The notes: generated by a model from the sequence alone, not told the origin. Positions 50,737-59,529 are shown, counted from the stretch's first letter. The stretch is DNA of 64,000 bases from SABI01 sp963677695 (GCA_963677695.2 CAXXUJ010000001.1:558001-622000); one strand, 5' to 3'. Translations and numbers: made by a program.

Positions 50737-51405
50737 TTAACCTGTCACCCAATTCCTGTCACCAAAAGCTTTTTTCCAGTCCCTCTGGAAAGAATTCCAT
50801 CTATCGAGGGTATAGAAGTTGGACATGATCAGCTTCCACATCTTGTAGGAGGCTGTCATCTCGTGAGCACCCATGGAAAATCCTTCATTGAGCTGCTGGA
50901 GCGAACGACCCGCTGTCATGATTTTCGTATCGAAACCGCCCTCCTCGAAGGAACTGATCACACCGGCCATGAGGTCGGTGACAGGGCGTTCATCAGCTTC
51001 ACCGAGAAGACCGAGGAAGATGGCGACGTGGTCGGCACCGGCCTTAGCTGCAGCGATGGCCTCGAGCACCGTGTGGATCGCAGTTGAGCACACTTCTATA
51101 TCGGTGGTCTCCTTGATCATCTTCACTGCCTTCAGTCCTTCGATACTGGTCTGGACTTTAACGACAACATTGTCTCCGAGGGAATTGATGATCTTCGCTT
51201 CCTCAACCATAGTCGCTGCATCCGGAGCAACTACCTGTGCGAATACTTTCACGGGAACAGCTTTGCAGATATTCACGAAGTTCGTCTTGAAATCTCCGGG
51301 TACTGCAGAAAGCATCGTGGGGTTCATAGTGACTCCGTCGAGTATGCCCCAGTCATAAATCTCTTTAATCTCATCCAGATTACATGAGTTCAGAAAAAAG
51401 TCCAT
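50737..51405 (-). CDS. TalC/FSA-type transaldolase family protein
   Basis: The 222-residue protein matches the short transaldolase/fructose-6-phosphate aldolase group: MDFFLNSCNLDEIKEIYDWG, DGVTMNPTML, Schiff-base K83 in NVVVKVQTS, and AIFLGLLGE. A C-terminal basic extension follows. It would perform reversible aldol cleavage giving dihydroxyacetone or a three-carbon unit. It is monocistronic with a strong promoter and a TGGT-N11-ACC operator, linking it with the divergent transaldolase at 38043. GGAGG precedes ATG. Confidence 0.85.
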   Translation of the reverse strand: MDFFLNSCNLDEIKEIYDWGILDGVTMNPTMLSAVPGDFKTNFVNICKAVPVKVFAQVVAPDAATMVEEAKIINSLGDNVVVKVQTSIEGLKAVKMIKETTDIEVCSTAIHTVLEAIAAAKAGADHVAIFLGLLGEADERPVTDLMAGVISSFEEGGFDTKIMTAGRSLQQLNEGFSMGAHEMTASYKMWKLIMSNFYTLDRWNSFQRDWKKAFGDRNWVTG

Positions 51406-51567
51406 GTTAAACCTCCATCAGTTCAGCAACTTTCTCAATTAGATAGGCAGAACACCAGTACCCCTTACGTTTTCCCGTACGATTTCTGAATGGCAGTTCA
51501 ATATCCAGACCTTTTACCGATCCGGTATCATCACTCTCCTTTCATATCTCATATTCGACAGCTTGAA

Positions 51568-51621
51568 TGGTCTGTTAATTCTACCTTTCGAAGTATACAA
51601 TAGAGATGTTATGGTTGTCAA
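51568..51621 (-). promoter_or_regulatory. talC-like promoter with TGGT-N11-ACCT operator
   Basis: On the minus strand TTGACA (51616-51621), an 18-nt spacer and TATACT (51592-51597) form a strong promoter. The operator TGGT-N11-ACCT (51568-51586) begins 5 bp past the -10 box. It leaves a 160-nt untranslated leader in which I see no clear structure. Confidence 0.7.
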
Positions 51622-51709
51622 TTTTAAAAAATATGTAAAATCGAACGAAATATTACGCGAAAATGCTTTATTTTTACTGCATGACACAGGTCAACTCTTG
51701 CGAAAAACC

Positions 51710-51737
51710 TTGACTTCACGCTGAGAGAGAGTAGAAT
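51710..51737 (+). promoter_or_regulatory. Promoter of FadR-type regulator 2
   Basis: TTGACT (51710-51715), a 16-nt spacer and TAGAAT (51732-51737). Transcription would begin near 51744, about 35 nt before the AGGAG site at 51779-51783. TGAC-ACAG-GTCA (51682-51693) lies upstream. Confidence 0.5.
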
Positions 51738-51791
51738 GGAGTAAAGCTCTATCAAAACGGGTAGTGTGAACACATTCCAGGAGAGACGATC

Positions 51792-52523
51792 ATCAATAAA
51801 ATTACCCCCCTTAAAAAACTGAAACGCTCGGATGAAGTAACCCTTGCTCTTGAAGATATTATCAAAGAGAACAACATGCAGCCGGGTGACAAACTCCCCT
51901 CTCAGGCAGATCTCTCGAAAGACCTTGAGGTGGGAACCCGTTCGATCAGGGAAGCGATCAAGATCCTGGAATCACGGGGAATGCTTGAAACCCGTCCCGG
52001 CAAGGGAGTGTTCGTCAAGTCGAACAATCTCGATTTCTTCATGGAATCACTTATGGGATCGATCCTCTTCAAAGTCCAGGACCAGATGGATCTCATGAAA
52101 GATCTCACAAAGATCAGGCTTGTTGTCGAATCTCATGCCCTCTACGATCTGGCAGCGAGTCAGGATCCCGAATATGTATCAAAGTTCGCAGAACTGGTGG
52201 ACAGACTCGACTCGCTGGGTGAGAAGAAGGATATAGACACCTATAACGCTCTCGATTATGAACTGCATAAACTGATCATCGAATCTACAGGGAATAAGAT
52301 ACTGATCATCTTCTATTCCTATCTCTCTGAACTGCAGATGAGCGCCTTCAAGAAGGCAGGCTATGTGCAGGGTTCTCTGGCAGAGAGTATGGCGGACCAT
52401 CACGGCATGCTTGATGCGATCATCGAGCATGACCCTGAAAAAGCACGCTACATCATAGAAAAACACCTGAAAAGCACATTGAATAAAGTCATGGGGGTCG
52501 AGCCGGTCATTTCACCTCTCTAG
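51792..52523 (+). CDS. FadR-type GntR transcriptional regulator 2
   Basis: The first in-frame ATG (51876) lies inside the winged HTH and has no ribosome-binding site. The frame stays open back to a TAG at 51762, and AGGAG stands at 51779-51783, so initiation is expected at ATC 51792 (or 51789), giving (M)NKITPLKKLKRSDEVTLALEDII, a normal GntR N-terminus. The 243-residue product then has LPSQADLSKDLEVGTRSIREAIKIL and an FCD domain. It heads an operon with two zinc dehydrogenases, an SDR and a LarA homologue. The ATC start is unusual and tentative. Confidence 0.82.
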   Translation: MNKITPLKKLKRSDEVTLALEDIIKENNMQPGDKLPSQADLSKDLEVGTRSIREAIKILESRGMLETRPGKGVFVKSNNLDFFMESLMGSILFKVQDQMDLMKDLTKIRLVVESHALYDLAASQDPEYVSKFAELVDRLDSLGEKKDIDTYNALDYELHKLIIESTGNKILIIFYSYLSELQMSAFKKAGYVQGSLAESMADHHGMLDAIIEHDPEKARYIIEKHLKSTLNKVMGVEPVISPL

Positions 52524-52638
52524 ATATCCCGCGCATTCTTTTCAGGAAACGGATCCACAGCGGATGCAGATATAAAAAAGGACATACGGAAACACACTCA
52601 GTGTACGCACATGAGGATAGATACAAAGGAAACAGGTT

Positions 52639-53655
52639 ATGAAAGCATTGGTATATGACGGGAAGACGGGAGCTTCGGTACAGGATATTGCCGTTCCAGT
52701 CCCCGAAAAAGGAGAAGCACTTCTCAGGGTGCATAGAGCAAGCATCTGCGGCTCAGACCTCTCGATCATGGCAGGAAAGCACCCAAGGGCCAAGGGCGGC
52801 CTTATCATGGGTCATGAGATCGTCGCGACCATTGAAAAAATAGAAGAGAATGATCAGTTCAAAACCGGAGACCTTGTAACGATCGAACCGATCGTATCCT
52901 GCGGTGAGTGCGTTGCCTGTAAGAGCGGGTTCCCCCATGTCTGTCAGACCCTCAAACTCTATGGAATCGATATCGCAGGAGGTATGGCGGAGTACATGAC
53001 CGCAAGGATCGACAAGCTCTGGAAGATACCGGAAGGACTCCCTGTAGATGTCGCTGCCTTCATTGAACCCCTTGCCGTCGCCGTCCATGCGGTACGCAGG
53101 TCGAACATGAACTTCGATGATGCCGTGTGCGTCATCGGAGGAGGCCCGATAGGCATACTCACCGCTCTAGTCGCACAGGAACTTACTACCCGCAAAATCC
53201 TCATCAGCGAACCATCCGAGGCACGAAGAACAGTAGCTAAGAAACTCGGCTTTGCCACGGTGAACCCCATAGAAGAAGATGTGCTGGAGGTTGTCAGCGC
53301 CATGACCCAGAAGAGGGGAATGGATATCACCTTCGAAGCGGCAGGGAGCCAGCCGGCCATCCTCACCGCACCAAAAACCTTGCGCCCCCGCGGAACTCTC
53401 GTGCAGATCGCCATGCCCAAAGATCTCATGCAGATGAATATTGTAGATCTCACCTTCAAAGAGCTCACCGTCCTCGGTGTACGCGTCTATGAGGCCTACG
53501 ATTTCGAACGGGCCGTCAACTTCCTCAATGCCCGTCAGGAAGTGTTTGCTGACATACTCCCCACACTCTTCAGCCTCGAAGAGTTCGAGGAGGCCTTCAG
53601 TGCCGCAAAGAAAGGCACCGGAGGATTACGATTCACATTCGCCATAGGAGAATAA
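52639..53655 (+). CDS. Zinc-dependent polyol/sugar dehydrogenase 1
   Basis: The 338-residue medium-chain dehydrogenase has catalytic zinc ligands in ASICGSD (Cys) and MGHEIVATIE (His, Glu), a structural zinc loop with Cys residues in SCGECVACKSGFPHVC, and the NAD site VIGGGPIGI near 163. It is about 40% like the second dehydrogenase of the same operon by eye. It probably oxidises a polyol, sugar or sugar-acid hydroxyl. It is 5 bp from the SDR gene. Confidence 0.9.
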   Translation: MKALVYDGKTGASVQDIAVPVPEKGEALLRVHRASICGSDLSIMAGKHPRAKGGLIMGHEIVATIEKIEENDQFKTGDLVTIEPIVSCGECVACKSGFPHVCQTLKLYGIDIAGGMAEYMTARIDKLWKIPEGLPVDVAAFIEPLAVAVHAVRRSNMNFDDAVCVIGGGPIGILTALVAQELTTRKILISEPSEARRTVAKKLGFATVNPIEEDVLEVVSAMTQKRGMDITFEAAGSQPAILTAPKTLRPRGTLVQIAMPKDLMQMNIVDLTFKELTVLGVRVYEAYDFERAVNFLNARQEVFADILPTLFSLEEFEEAFSAAKKGTGGLRFTFAIGE

Positions 53656-53660
53656 AAAGG

Positions 53661-54425
53661 ATGAGTACACTGTTTTCACTGAAAGGAAAGCTGGCTCTGG
53701 TCACAGGATCAACCCAGGGAATCGGATATGCACTGGCCAAAGGCCTTGCACAGGCAGGAGCTGCTGTCGTCCTGAACGGACGCACGCAGGAAAAAATCGA
53801 TACGGCAATGGCTCAGTTGAAGAGTGAAGGGTTTGAAGTGTACGGCGCCGCATTCGATGTCATTGACGAGGAAGGAGTGAAAAAAGCTATCGATTCCATC
53901 GAAAGCACCATAGCCCCCATCGATATCCTCGTGAACAACGCAGGTATCACAGTACGGAAGAAAGTGCAGGACCTGACCTACGAAGAGTGGAACAGGGTCA
54001 TGAATGTAAACCTGAACGGTGCATTCCTCGTTTCCCGTGCAGTGATCCCCTCAATGATCGAAAGGAAGAAGGGAAAGATTCTCAACACCTGTTCCCTCAT
54101 GTCCTTCTTCGCCCGTACCGACAACTCCCCCTATGCCTCCAGTAAAGGCGGTATGGCTCTGTTCACCAAAGCACTCGCTGTCGAACTGGGACCGAACAAC
54201 ATTCAGGCAAACGGTATCGCACCGGGTTACTTTAACACCCCGCTGACAAAAGTTCTCCAGGAGAACGTCACCTTCGATGCCTGGGTAAAGAACAGCACCC
54301 CCGCCTCCCGATGGGGAGAGGTTGAGGAACTCGTGGGAACTGCCGTGTACCTGACCAGCGACGCAGCTAACTTCGTCACCGGTCAGATCATCTGTGTAGA
54401 TGGAGGATTCACCTCTTCTCTCTAA
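53661..54425 (+). CDS. SDR-family oxidoreductase, gluconate 5-dehydrogenase-like
   Basis: The 254-residue enzyme has LVTGSTQGIGYA, NNAGITVRKK, Ser in NTCSLMSFF, YASSKGG and GQIICVDGGFTSSL. SLKGKLALVTGSTQGIG and the DNSPYASSKGG region resemble gluconate 5-dehydrogenase and KduD enzymes. With two zinc dehydrogenases and a 2-hydroxyacid racemase homologue around it, a sugar acid is the likely substrate. Confidence 0.87.
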   Translation: MSTLFSLKGKLALVTGSTQGIGYALAKGLAQAGAAVVLNGRTQEKIDTAMAQLKSEGFEVYGAAFDVIDEEGVKKAIDSIESTIAPIDILVNNAGITVRKKVQDLTYEEWNRVMNVNLNGAFLVSRAVIPSMIERKKGKILNTCSLMSFFARTDNSPYASSKGGMALFTKALAVELGPNNIQANGIAPGYFNTPLTKVLQENVTFDAWVKNSTPASRWGEVEELVGTAVYLTSDAANFVTGQIICVDGGFTSSL

Positions 54426-54456
54426 GAGAACGGGATGAATACAAAGGAGTAAAGGA

Positions 54457-55479
54457 ATGAAAGCACTGGTATGGACAGCACCGAATAAAGCGGAAGTACG
54501 GGACGTCCCCGTTCCCGAAGCAGCGCCGGGACAGGCGAGACTGAAGGTCACCTACTGCGGAATCTGCGGTTCCGATATCGGAATCTTCAGTGGAAAGCAC
54601 CCGAGAGCGAAGGCTCCCCTTATTCTCGGTCACGAGTTCATCGGAGTCATCGATGAGATCAACGGTGATGCAGGAGAGTTTAAAGTGGGCGACAGAGTCG
54701 CCGGCTGGCCGAACATTCCCTGTAAGGAGTGTTATTTCTGCAAGATCGGTATTCCCCACGTTTGCAAGAGCCTGAAAATCACGGGCATCGACCTCGATGG
54801 TGGTATTGCAGAGTATGTGGTATGTGATGTGGAGAACCTTGTAAAACTGGAAGATACCCTCTCTGACAAGGCTGCTTCGATTATCGAACCCCTCGCTGTC
54901 GCAGTGAGAAGCCTTCATCAGGCAGACTTCAAGACACTCAGCACCGCTGCGATCATGGGCGCAGGCCCCATCGGTATCATGGTCGGTGTCATGCTGAAGT
55001 ATGCCGGGGCATCACGGATCATCATAAGCGATATCGATCAGGGAAGACTCGATCTCTGTAAGGAATTCGGATTCGAGACTGTAAACGCGAAAGAGACCAC
55101 CCTGACCGAGTATGTCGATTCGACAACGAACGGAGTCGGTACCGATTACGTGTTCGAATGCACGGGCTCTGAACCCGCCTCACTCGAAATGAGCAAAGTG
55201 TGCCGTATCGGAGGCATGATCTGCCAGACCGGCGTGCACAAGATGCCCCACCAGGTCGATCTGCGTGATATCAACTTCAAGGAACAGCAGATCATAGGGT
55301 CCAGAGGACATACGATGGATGAGTTCAGACAGGCTGCAGCCTTTGCTCCGAGCATTCAGGAAGCACTTGAGAAGGCGGTCACACAGATCATTCCTCTCGC
55401 AGAGTCTGACAAGGTATTCGACTACATTGCCGATCCCGATATGGTAACCGTCAAGATCGCGGTCGACTGTCTCAGCTAA
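54457..55479 (+). CDS. Zinc-dependent polyol/sugar dehydrogenase 2
   Basis: The 340-residue paralogue of dehydrogenase 1 has catalytic ligands in YCGICGSD and LGHEFIGVID, structural Cys in PCKECYFCKIGIPHVC, and the NAD site IMGAGPIGIM. AAAGGAGTAAAGG precedes ATG. Two such paralogues flanking one SDR suggest sequential oxidations or epimerisation by oxidation and reduction. Confidence 0.9.
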   Translation: MKALVWTAPNKAEVRDVPVPEAAPGQARLKVTYCGICGSDIGIFSGKHPRAKAPLILGHEFIGVIDEINGDAGEFKVGDRVAGWPNIPCKECYFCKIGIPHVCKSLKITGIDLDGGIAEYVVCDVENLVKLEDTLSDKAASIIEPLAVAVRSLHQADFKTLSTAAIMGAGPIGIMVGVMLKYAGASRIIISDIDQGRLDLCKEFGFETVNAKETTLTEYVDSTTNGVGTDYVFECTGSEPASLEMSKVCRIGGMICQTGVHKMPHQVDLRDINFKEQQIIGSRGHTMDEFRQAAAFAPSIQEALEKAVTQIIPLAESDKVFDYIADPDMVTVKIAVDCLS

Positions 55480-55565
55480 GGCACAGAACAGCAGAATTTC
55501 AATAACGAGGCGGAGAGTCACACAGAACGAAAGTGACTCTCCTTTTTATCACAAGGGTGGAATAT

Positions 55566-56813
55566 ATGGAAAAAGTAGAGGTCTATTACAACGGAAGCAC
55601 GCTTTCAGTTGAACTTGAGAAGAAACATCTTCTCGCTGTTCTCGAGCCTAATGACTTATCGAGTACAGACTCGCCTGAAGAGCTCGTCAGCCAGGCACTC
55701 GCTCAGAGTGAAGGGAATGTCTCCTTCGAAGAATTTCTTAACAAAGGAAAATCGCTCCTGGTTATCGTCAATGACGGGACACGCCCCACCCCGACACGAA
55801 TGGTACTCGATGCGATTGCCGATACCCTGGATACCGTAGATGTCTCGTTCATCGTCGCAACAGGTGTGCACAGAGGTCCGACCGAAGAAGAATACCGTTT
55901 CATCTTCGGTGAGAACTATGACCGTTTCAAGAATCGTATCCACGTGCACAACGCACGAGAGGAGGATCAGATGGTCTATCTGGGGAAATCGAAAAACGGG
56001 ACCGAGATGTACGTGAACCGTCTTGCCGACACCTGTGATGCAATCCTCGTGATCGGAAGTGTAGAACCCCACTACTTTGCCGGCTATACGGGAGGAAGGA
56101 AGGGACTCCTTCCGGGAATCGCCTCCTACAAGACAATCGAGCAGAACCACAAACTCGCTTTGGATGAGCGGGCGAAGTCCCTCGCTCTCGAAGGGAATCC
56201 CGTCCATGAGGACATGATCGACGCCCTCAACGTAGTCGACAAACCGATCTTCTCCATCATGACCGTCCTTGACAAGCACCACGGCATCTACCATGTGACT
56301 GCCGGAGGCATCCATGAAGCCTTCTACGCTGCTATCGACAAGGCAAATGAGATCTTTGTTCCCGAAGTGGATAAGAAAGCGGATGTTGTCGTGACGGTGG
56401 CGAAGTACCCGATGGATGTAGACCTCTATCAGGCACAGAAGGCTATCGACAATGCAAAGCTCGCCCTGAAGCCGGGAGGCACGATGATCCTTGTCGCGGC
56501 CTGCCGCGAAGGACTGGGAGAGAAAGCGTTCGTGGACCTTCTCTCTTCCTGCTCGACACCACAAGAGGTGATGGAGAGCATCAGAGATACCTATAAACTG
56601 GGGTACCACAAGGCAGGAAAGATGGCAGAGGTATTTGTGAATGCCGAGGTCGTCGCACTCACCGAGCTTCCTGATGATATGATAGAAAAGATATTCATCA
56701 GACCTACCGATTCCCTTCAGAGATCTTTAGATGAGGCGATCGCAAGGGCAGGAGAGGATGCATCGGTTATCTTCCTTCCCGACGGTTGCGTGACCGTCCC
56801 TGCAGTCCGCTAA
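55566..56813 (+). CDS. LarA-family nickel-pincer 2-hydroxyacid racemase/epimerase
   Basis: The 415-residue protein has DGTRPTP at 70-76, H102 in ATGVHRGP, H169 in SVEPHYFAGYTGG and K179 in GRKGLLPG. These match the His, His and Lys of lactate racemase that bind the nickel-pincer nucleotide. LarA homologues racemise or epimerise lactate, malate and longer sugar acids. No larB, larC or larE is present in this window, so the cofactor must be made elsewhere. ATG 55566 follows AAGGGTGG. Confidence 0.87.
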   Translation: MEKVEVYYNGSTLSVELEKKHLLAVLEPNDLSSTDSPEELVSQALAQSEGNVSFEEFLNKGKSLLVIVNDGTRPTPTRMVLDAIADTLDTVDVSFIVATGVHRGPTEEEYRFIFGENYDRFKNRIHVHNAREEDQMVYLGKSKNGTEMYVNRLADTCDAILVIGSVEPHYFAGYTGGRKGLLPGIASYKTIEQNHKLALDERAKSLALEGNPVHEDMIDALNVVDKPIFSIMTVLDKHHGIYHVTAGGIHEAFYAAIDKANEIFVPEVDKKADVVVTVAKYPMDVDLYQAQKAIDNAKLALKPGGTMILVAACREGLGEKAFVDLLSSCSTPQEVMESIRDTYKLGYHKAGKMAEVFVNAEVVALTELPDDMIEKIFIRPTDSLQRSLDEAIARAGEDASVIFLPDGCVTVPAVR

Positions 56814-56831
56814 AATGAAAAGATAAAATTT

Positions 56832-56851
56832 GTCCGGGCTTCTGCCCGGAC
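56832..56851. terminator. Terminator between the convergent LarA-like and HpcH-like genes
   Basis: GTCCGGGC and GCCCGGAC form a perfect 8-bp stem with a TTCT loop. On the minus strand it is followed by AAATTTTATCTTTT. It lies between both stop codons and probably serves both operons. Confidence 0.75.
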
Positions 56852-56865
56852 TACATACCATATAC

Positions 56866-57642
56866 TTATTCAGCGCCCCTGATGATCGAGAGAGTTCTCT
56901 TCGCCCCGGTCAGGATATGTTCTGATTCGAAGCCGCAGCTGATGACGTTCGCACCACGATCGTACCAACCCTGAATCCATTTCTCATCATACCCGCCTAT
57001 GCAGGTTCCCGCGCTCTTTCCCGCTTTCCTGATTTTCTGCAGAGCCTTGTCCTGAATGGCTACAGACTCCTTGCAGGCAAGATCGGGAAGCTTTCCGATG
57101 GAGGCAGAAAGGTCGGCAGGTCCAAGCATGACGCAGTCGATCCAGGGATTATCGAGGATGGCATCGAGTTCGTTCTCTACAGCTTCTATTGATTCGATCT
57201 GGACGAAACGGATCAGATCCTGACTATCCTTCTTCACATACTCCACAACATCCTTCAATCCATACCCTACAGCGCGCTGAGGACCGAAGCCCCTGGTGCC
57301 CAGCGGTGGATAGAGAGTGGATTCCATCGCACGTGTACACTCGGCTTCCGTCTGGATCATCGGGAAAATCATCCCCTCTGGTCCCATCTCCAGTACCCTT
57401 TTTGCCATGACAGCGTCGTTCCATGGAATACGGACGATAGCCGGAGTACCTCCTGCGCGCGCAGCGATCAGGCTTGTCAGCACTCCCTGGTAACTGAGCG
57501 CCGTGTGCTCGGTATCGATCCAGAGAAAATCGTATCCGACCGAAGCCATCATCTCGACCATTGCAGGGTCGGGAAGAAAAATATTGGTTCCTGCAACCAG
57601 CTCCTGGTCCTTCAGTTTCTGTTTCAGTGTTTTGGCATCCAT
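56866..57642 (-). CDS. HpcH/HpaI-family class II aldolase
   Basis: The 258-residue TIM-barrel aldolase has DFLWIDTEHTALSY, PAIVRIPWND, RGFGPQRAVGYG, and metal-binding Glu and Asp in QIESIEAVEN and MLGPADLSASIG. The family cleaves 2-keto-3-deoxy acids (for example KD-glucarate, KD-rhamnonate) to pyruvate and an aldehyde. It closes an operon with an RraA-like protein and DhaK; the aldehyde or ketone released could be the DhaK/DhaL substrate. It lies 12 bp after dhaK. Confidence 0.9.
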   Translation of the reverse strand: MDAKTLKQKLKDQELVAGTNIFLPDPAMVEMMASVGYDFLWIDTEHTALSYQGVLTSLIAARAGGTPAIVRIPWNDAVMAKRVLEMGPEGMIFPMIQTEAECTRAMESTLYPPLGTRGFGPQRAVGYGLKDVVEYVKKDSQDLIRFVQIESIEAVENELDAILDNPWIDCVMLGPADLSASIGKLPDLACKESVAIQDKALQKIRKAGKSAGTCIGGYDEKWIQGWYDRGANVISCGFESEHILTGAKRTLSIIRGAE

Positions 57643-57654
57643 CTCTCTTTCTCC

Positions 57655-58662
57655 TTATTTAGCCAGCTGAGCCTGTTCGAAGAACGGTGTTCCTGCAGGC
57701 TTTGCAAGAAGTCCTTTGAGTTCATCATCGAGCTTGATAAGGGAAATCGAGAACCCTGCCATCTCCATGCTGGTGGCGAACTCGCCTACGTAGACATGGA
57801 ATACACTGATTCCTTTCTCTTTCAGGAGCTGACCGATACGTCGGTAGACGATGTAGAGCTCTTCCTTGGGAGTGGCTCCGAGACCGTTGACCAGCACTGA
57901 GACTTCATCCCCCGAAGAGGGATTCAGGTCAGCCATGATTCTCTCCATCATCTGATCGACAACGGAATCTGCGCTCTGGATCTCACTTCTGTTGATTCCC
58001 GGCTCGCCGTGAATCCCCATTCCGATCTCCATCTCGTTCTCCCCGATGGAGAACATAGGCTTCCCGACTTCGGGAATGATACAGGGAGAGAGGGCGACAC
58101 CCATGGTGCGCACGCTCGCCTTCGCCTTCTCTGCGATTCTCAGAACTTCATCGAATGAAGCACCAGCTTCCGCTGCTGCGCCAGCAGCCTTGTAGACGAA
58201 GAAGATACCTGCAACGCCTCTTCTCTTATGTTCTTCACCTGCAGGAGCGGATGCGACATCGTCGTTTCCGACAACATGAGCTGTCCTGATATCATCCATC
58301 TCGGCCATTTCACCCGACATCTCGAAGTTCATGATATCGCCGCTATAGTTTCCGTAGATATAGATGACACCCTTTCCGCTGTCTACGTGCTTGGTGATCT
58401 CGTAGATCTGATCGGCACTCGGGCTCTGAAAGACTCCTCCGACGGCACAGCCGTCAAGAAGTCCGTCTCCGACGTACCCCATGAAGAGTGGGAGATGACC
58501 GCTTCCACCTCCGGTGACAAGGGCGACCTTATCGCCGCAGGAGGCTCTCACGATGTTACGGTCATAGCCTGCACAGGATGCAAGGGCATCGGGATGGGCA
58601 GAGAGAATTCCGCTCAGCATCTCATCTACGAAATCGACTGGGTCATTTACAAACTTTTTCAT
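57655..58662 (-). CDS. dhaK: Dihydroxyacetone-kinase-like subunit DhaK
   Basis: The 335-residue protein has VTGGGSGHLPLF at 50-61, GNYSGDIMNF near 104 and the substrate-linking H218 in GMGIHGEPG. DhaK covalently binds dihydroxyacetone or a related ketose such as erythrulose, while DhaL supplies the phosphate. DhaL is in a separate operon 2 kb away, and no DhaM is seen here. The phosphoryl donor (PEP via DhaM or ATP) is therefore open. Confidence 0.92.
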   Translation of the reverse strand: MKKFVNDPVDFVDEMLSGILSAHPDALASCAGYDRNIVRASCGDKVALVTGGGSGHLPLFMGYVGDGLLDGCAVGGVFQSPSADQIYEITKHVDSGKGVIYIYGNYSGDIMNFEMSGEMAEMDDIRTAHVVGNDDVASAPAGEEHKRRGVAGIFFVYKAAGAAAEAGASFDEVLRIAEKAKASVRTMGVALSPCIIPEVGKPMFSIGENEMEIGMGIHGEPGINRSEIQSADSVVDQMMERIMADLNPSSGDEVSVLVNGLGATPKEELYIVYRRIGQLLKEKGISVFHVYVGEFATSMEMAGFSISLIKLDDELKGLLAKPAGTPFFEQAQLAK

Positions 58663-58697
58663 ACTTCCTTCCTTTTTTCTCCATCAGTTCATGCGAA

Positions 58698-59444
58698 CTA
58701 TTTTCCTTCAACGTATTTCCTGAGGTCCTTCGCCCTCTGTCCGAATGCCTTCTGGGCATCATCAAGCGAAGCACATATTTCCTCGTAACTCTTCCCCGCA
58801 CTCGAGCGTGCAGCACCGATGGTGGTAAGGCATTCCGCCTCATCCATATAGGAAGCTGCGTGCACGATATCCTGCTGATCCTCTTCAGGAATGACCATGA
58901 ATCCGTGCTTGTCAGCATGGATCAGGTCCCCGGGATGTATGGTGCAGCCGAACACTTCAACAGGGCGGTTCCACTCAACGGGAACGGAGTAGGCGTGGCC
59001 TACGCACAGACGGCGTGCAAGGGCCTTGAAGCCAGCATTGGTCATCTCATCAAGGTCTCTGATAGCTCCGTCGGTAATGGTTCCCACACAGCCGAGAGCC
59101 TTGTGCATATTGGAGCAGACCTCACCCCAGAACGAGCCGACAATCCTGTCGGGACCATCAAGGTCCTGCAGAACCACGATCTTAGGGCCGGGCACCGAAG
59201 CGAGGTACTTACGGTATTCTGACCACCTATCAGAGCTGTTCTGATAATATTCGCTCTTACTCGGCTGGAACGTCAGAGTGACAGCGTATCCGATCATCGA
59301 TCCCATCTGAGGCATGAAATCTCTTGTCTCATCCCTGTTGCTTCTCGCCTCGAGGCGATCCAGCGAGGTGATCGCTTCCCAGCCGTTGTAGATGGTGGGA
59401 GTATTCCAACGTTTCAACTTTAAAAGATCTGCATGTGATAACAC
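58698..59444 (-). CDS. RraA-family protein (aldolase/decarboxylase fold)
   Basis: The 248-residue protein matches the RraA/4-hydroxy-4-methyl-2-oxoglutarate aldolase family: GEVCSNMHKALGCVGTITDG and AIRDLDEM with the conserved R-D pair, then VEVFGCTIHPGDLIHADKHG. Longer members with this N-terminal extension act on keto acids or related compounds; others inhibit RNase E. Its operon with HpcH aldolase and DhaK favours a metabolic role. It is the first gene after the ATTTA-type operator. Confidence 0.8.
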   Translation of the reverse strand: MLSHADLLKLKRWNTPTIYNGWEAITSLDRLEARSNRDETRDFMPQMGSMIGYAVTLTFQPSKSEYYQNSSDRWSEYRKYLASVPGPKIVVLQDLDGPDRIVGSFWGEVCSNMHKALGCVGTITDGAIRDLDEMTNAGFKALARRLCVGHAYSVPVEWNRPVEVFGCTIHPGDLIHADKHGFMVIPEEDQQDIVHAASYMDEAECLTTIGAARSSAGKSYEEICASLDDAQKAFGQRAKDLRKYVEGK

Positions 59445-59508
59445 GAGATTCCTCCTTTTTTTATCTCCTCTAACAATAGACCTGCACTAGGGAAACCACA
59501 AGGAAAAT

Positions 59509-59529
59509 ATTTAATAAATTTTTAGTAAC
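59509..59529. promoter_or_regulatory. ATTTA-N-TAAAT operator upstream of the RraA/DhaK/HpcH operon
   Basis: ATTTAATAAAT (59509-59519), then T and TTTAGTAAC, aligns to the paired ATTTA-N-TAAAT units at 61340-61362 upstream of dhaL-lacI. It lies 65 bp before the RraA-like start. Confidence 0.55.

Noticed and set aside
35150..56813. Complete sulfoquinovose or hexuronate pathway
   Set aside because: Suggestive parts exist (transaldolases, aldehyde dehydrogenase, CoA ligase, KDG kinase, KDPG aldolase), but no sulfoquinovosidase, isomerase, uronate isomerase or mannonate dehydratase was recognised, so no pathway name is justified.
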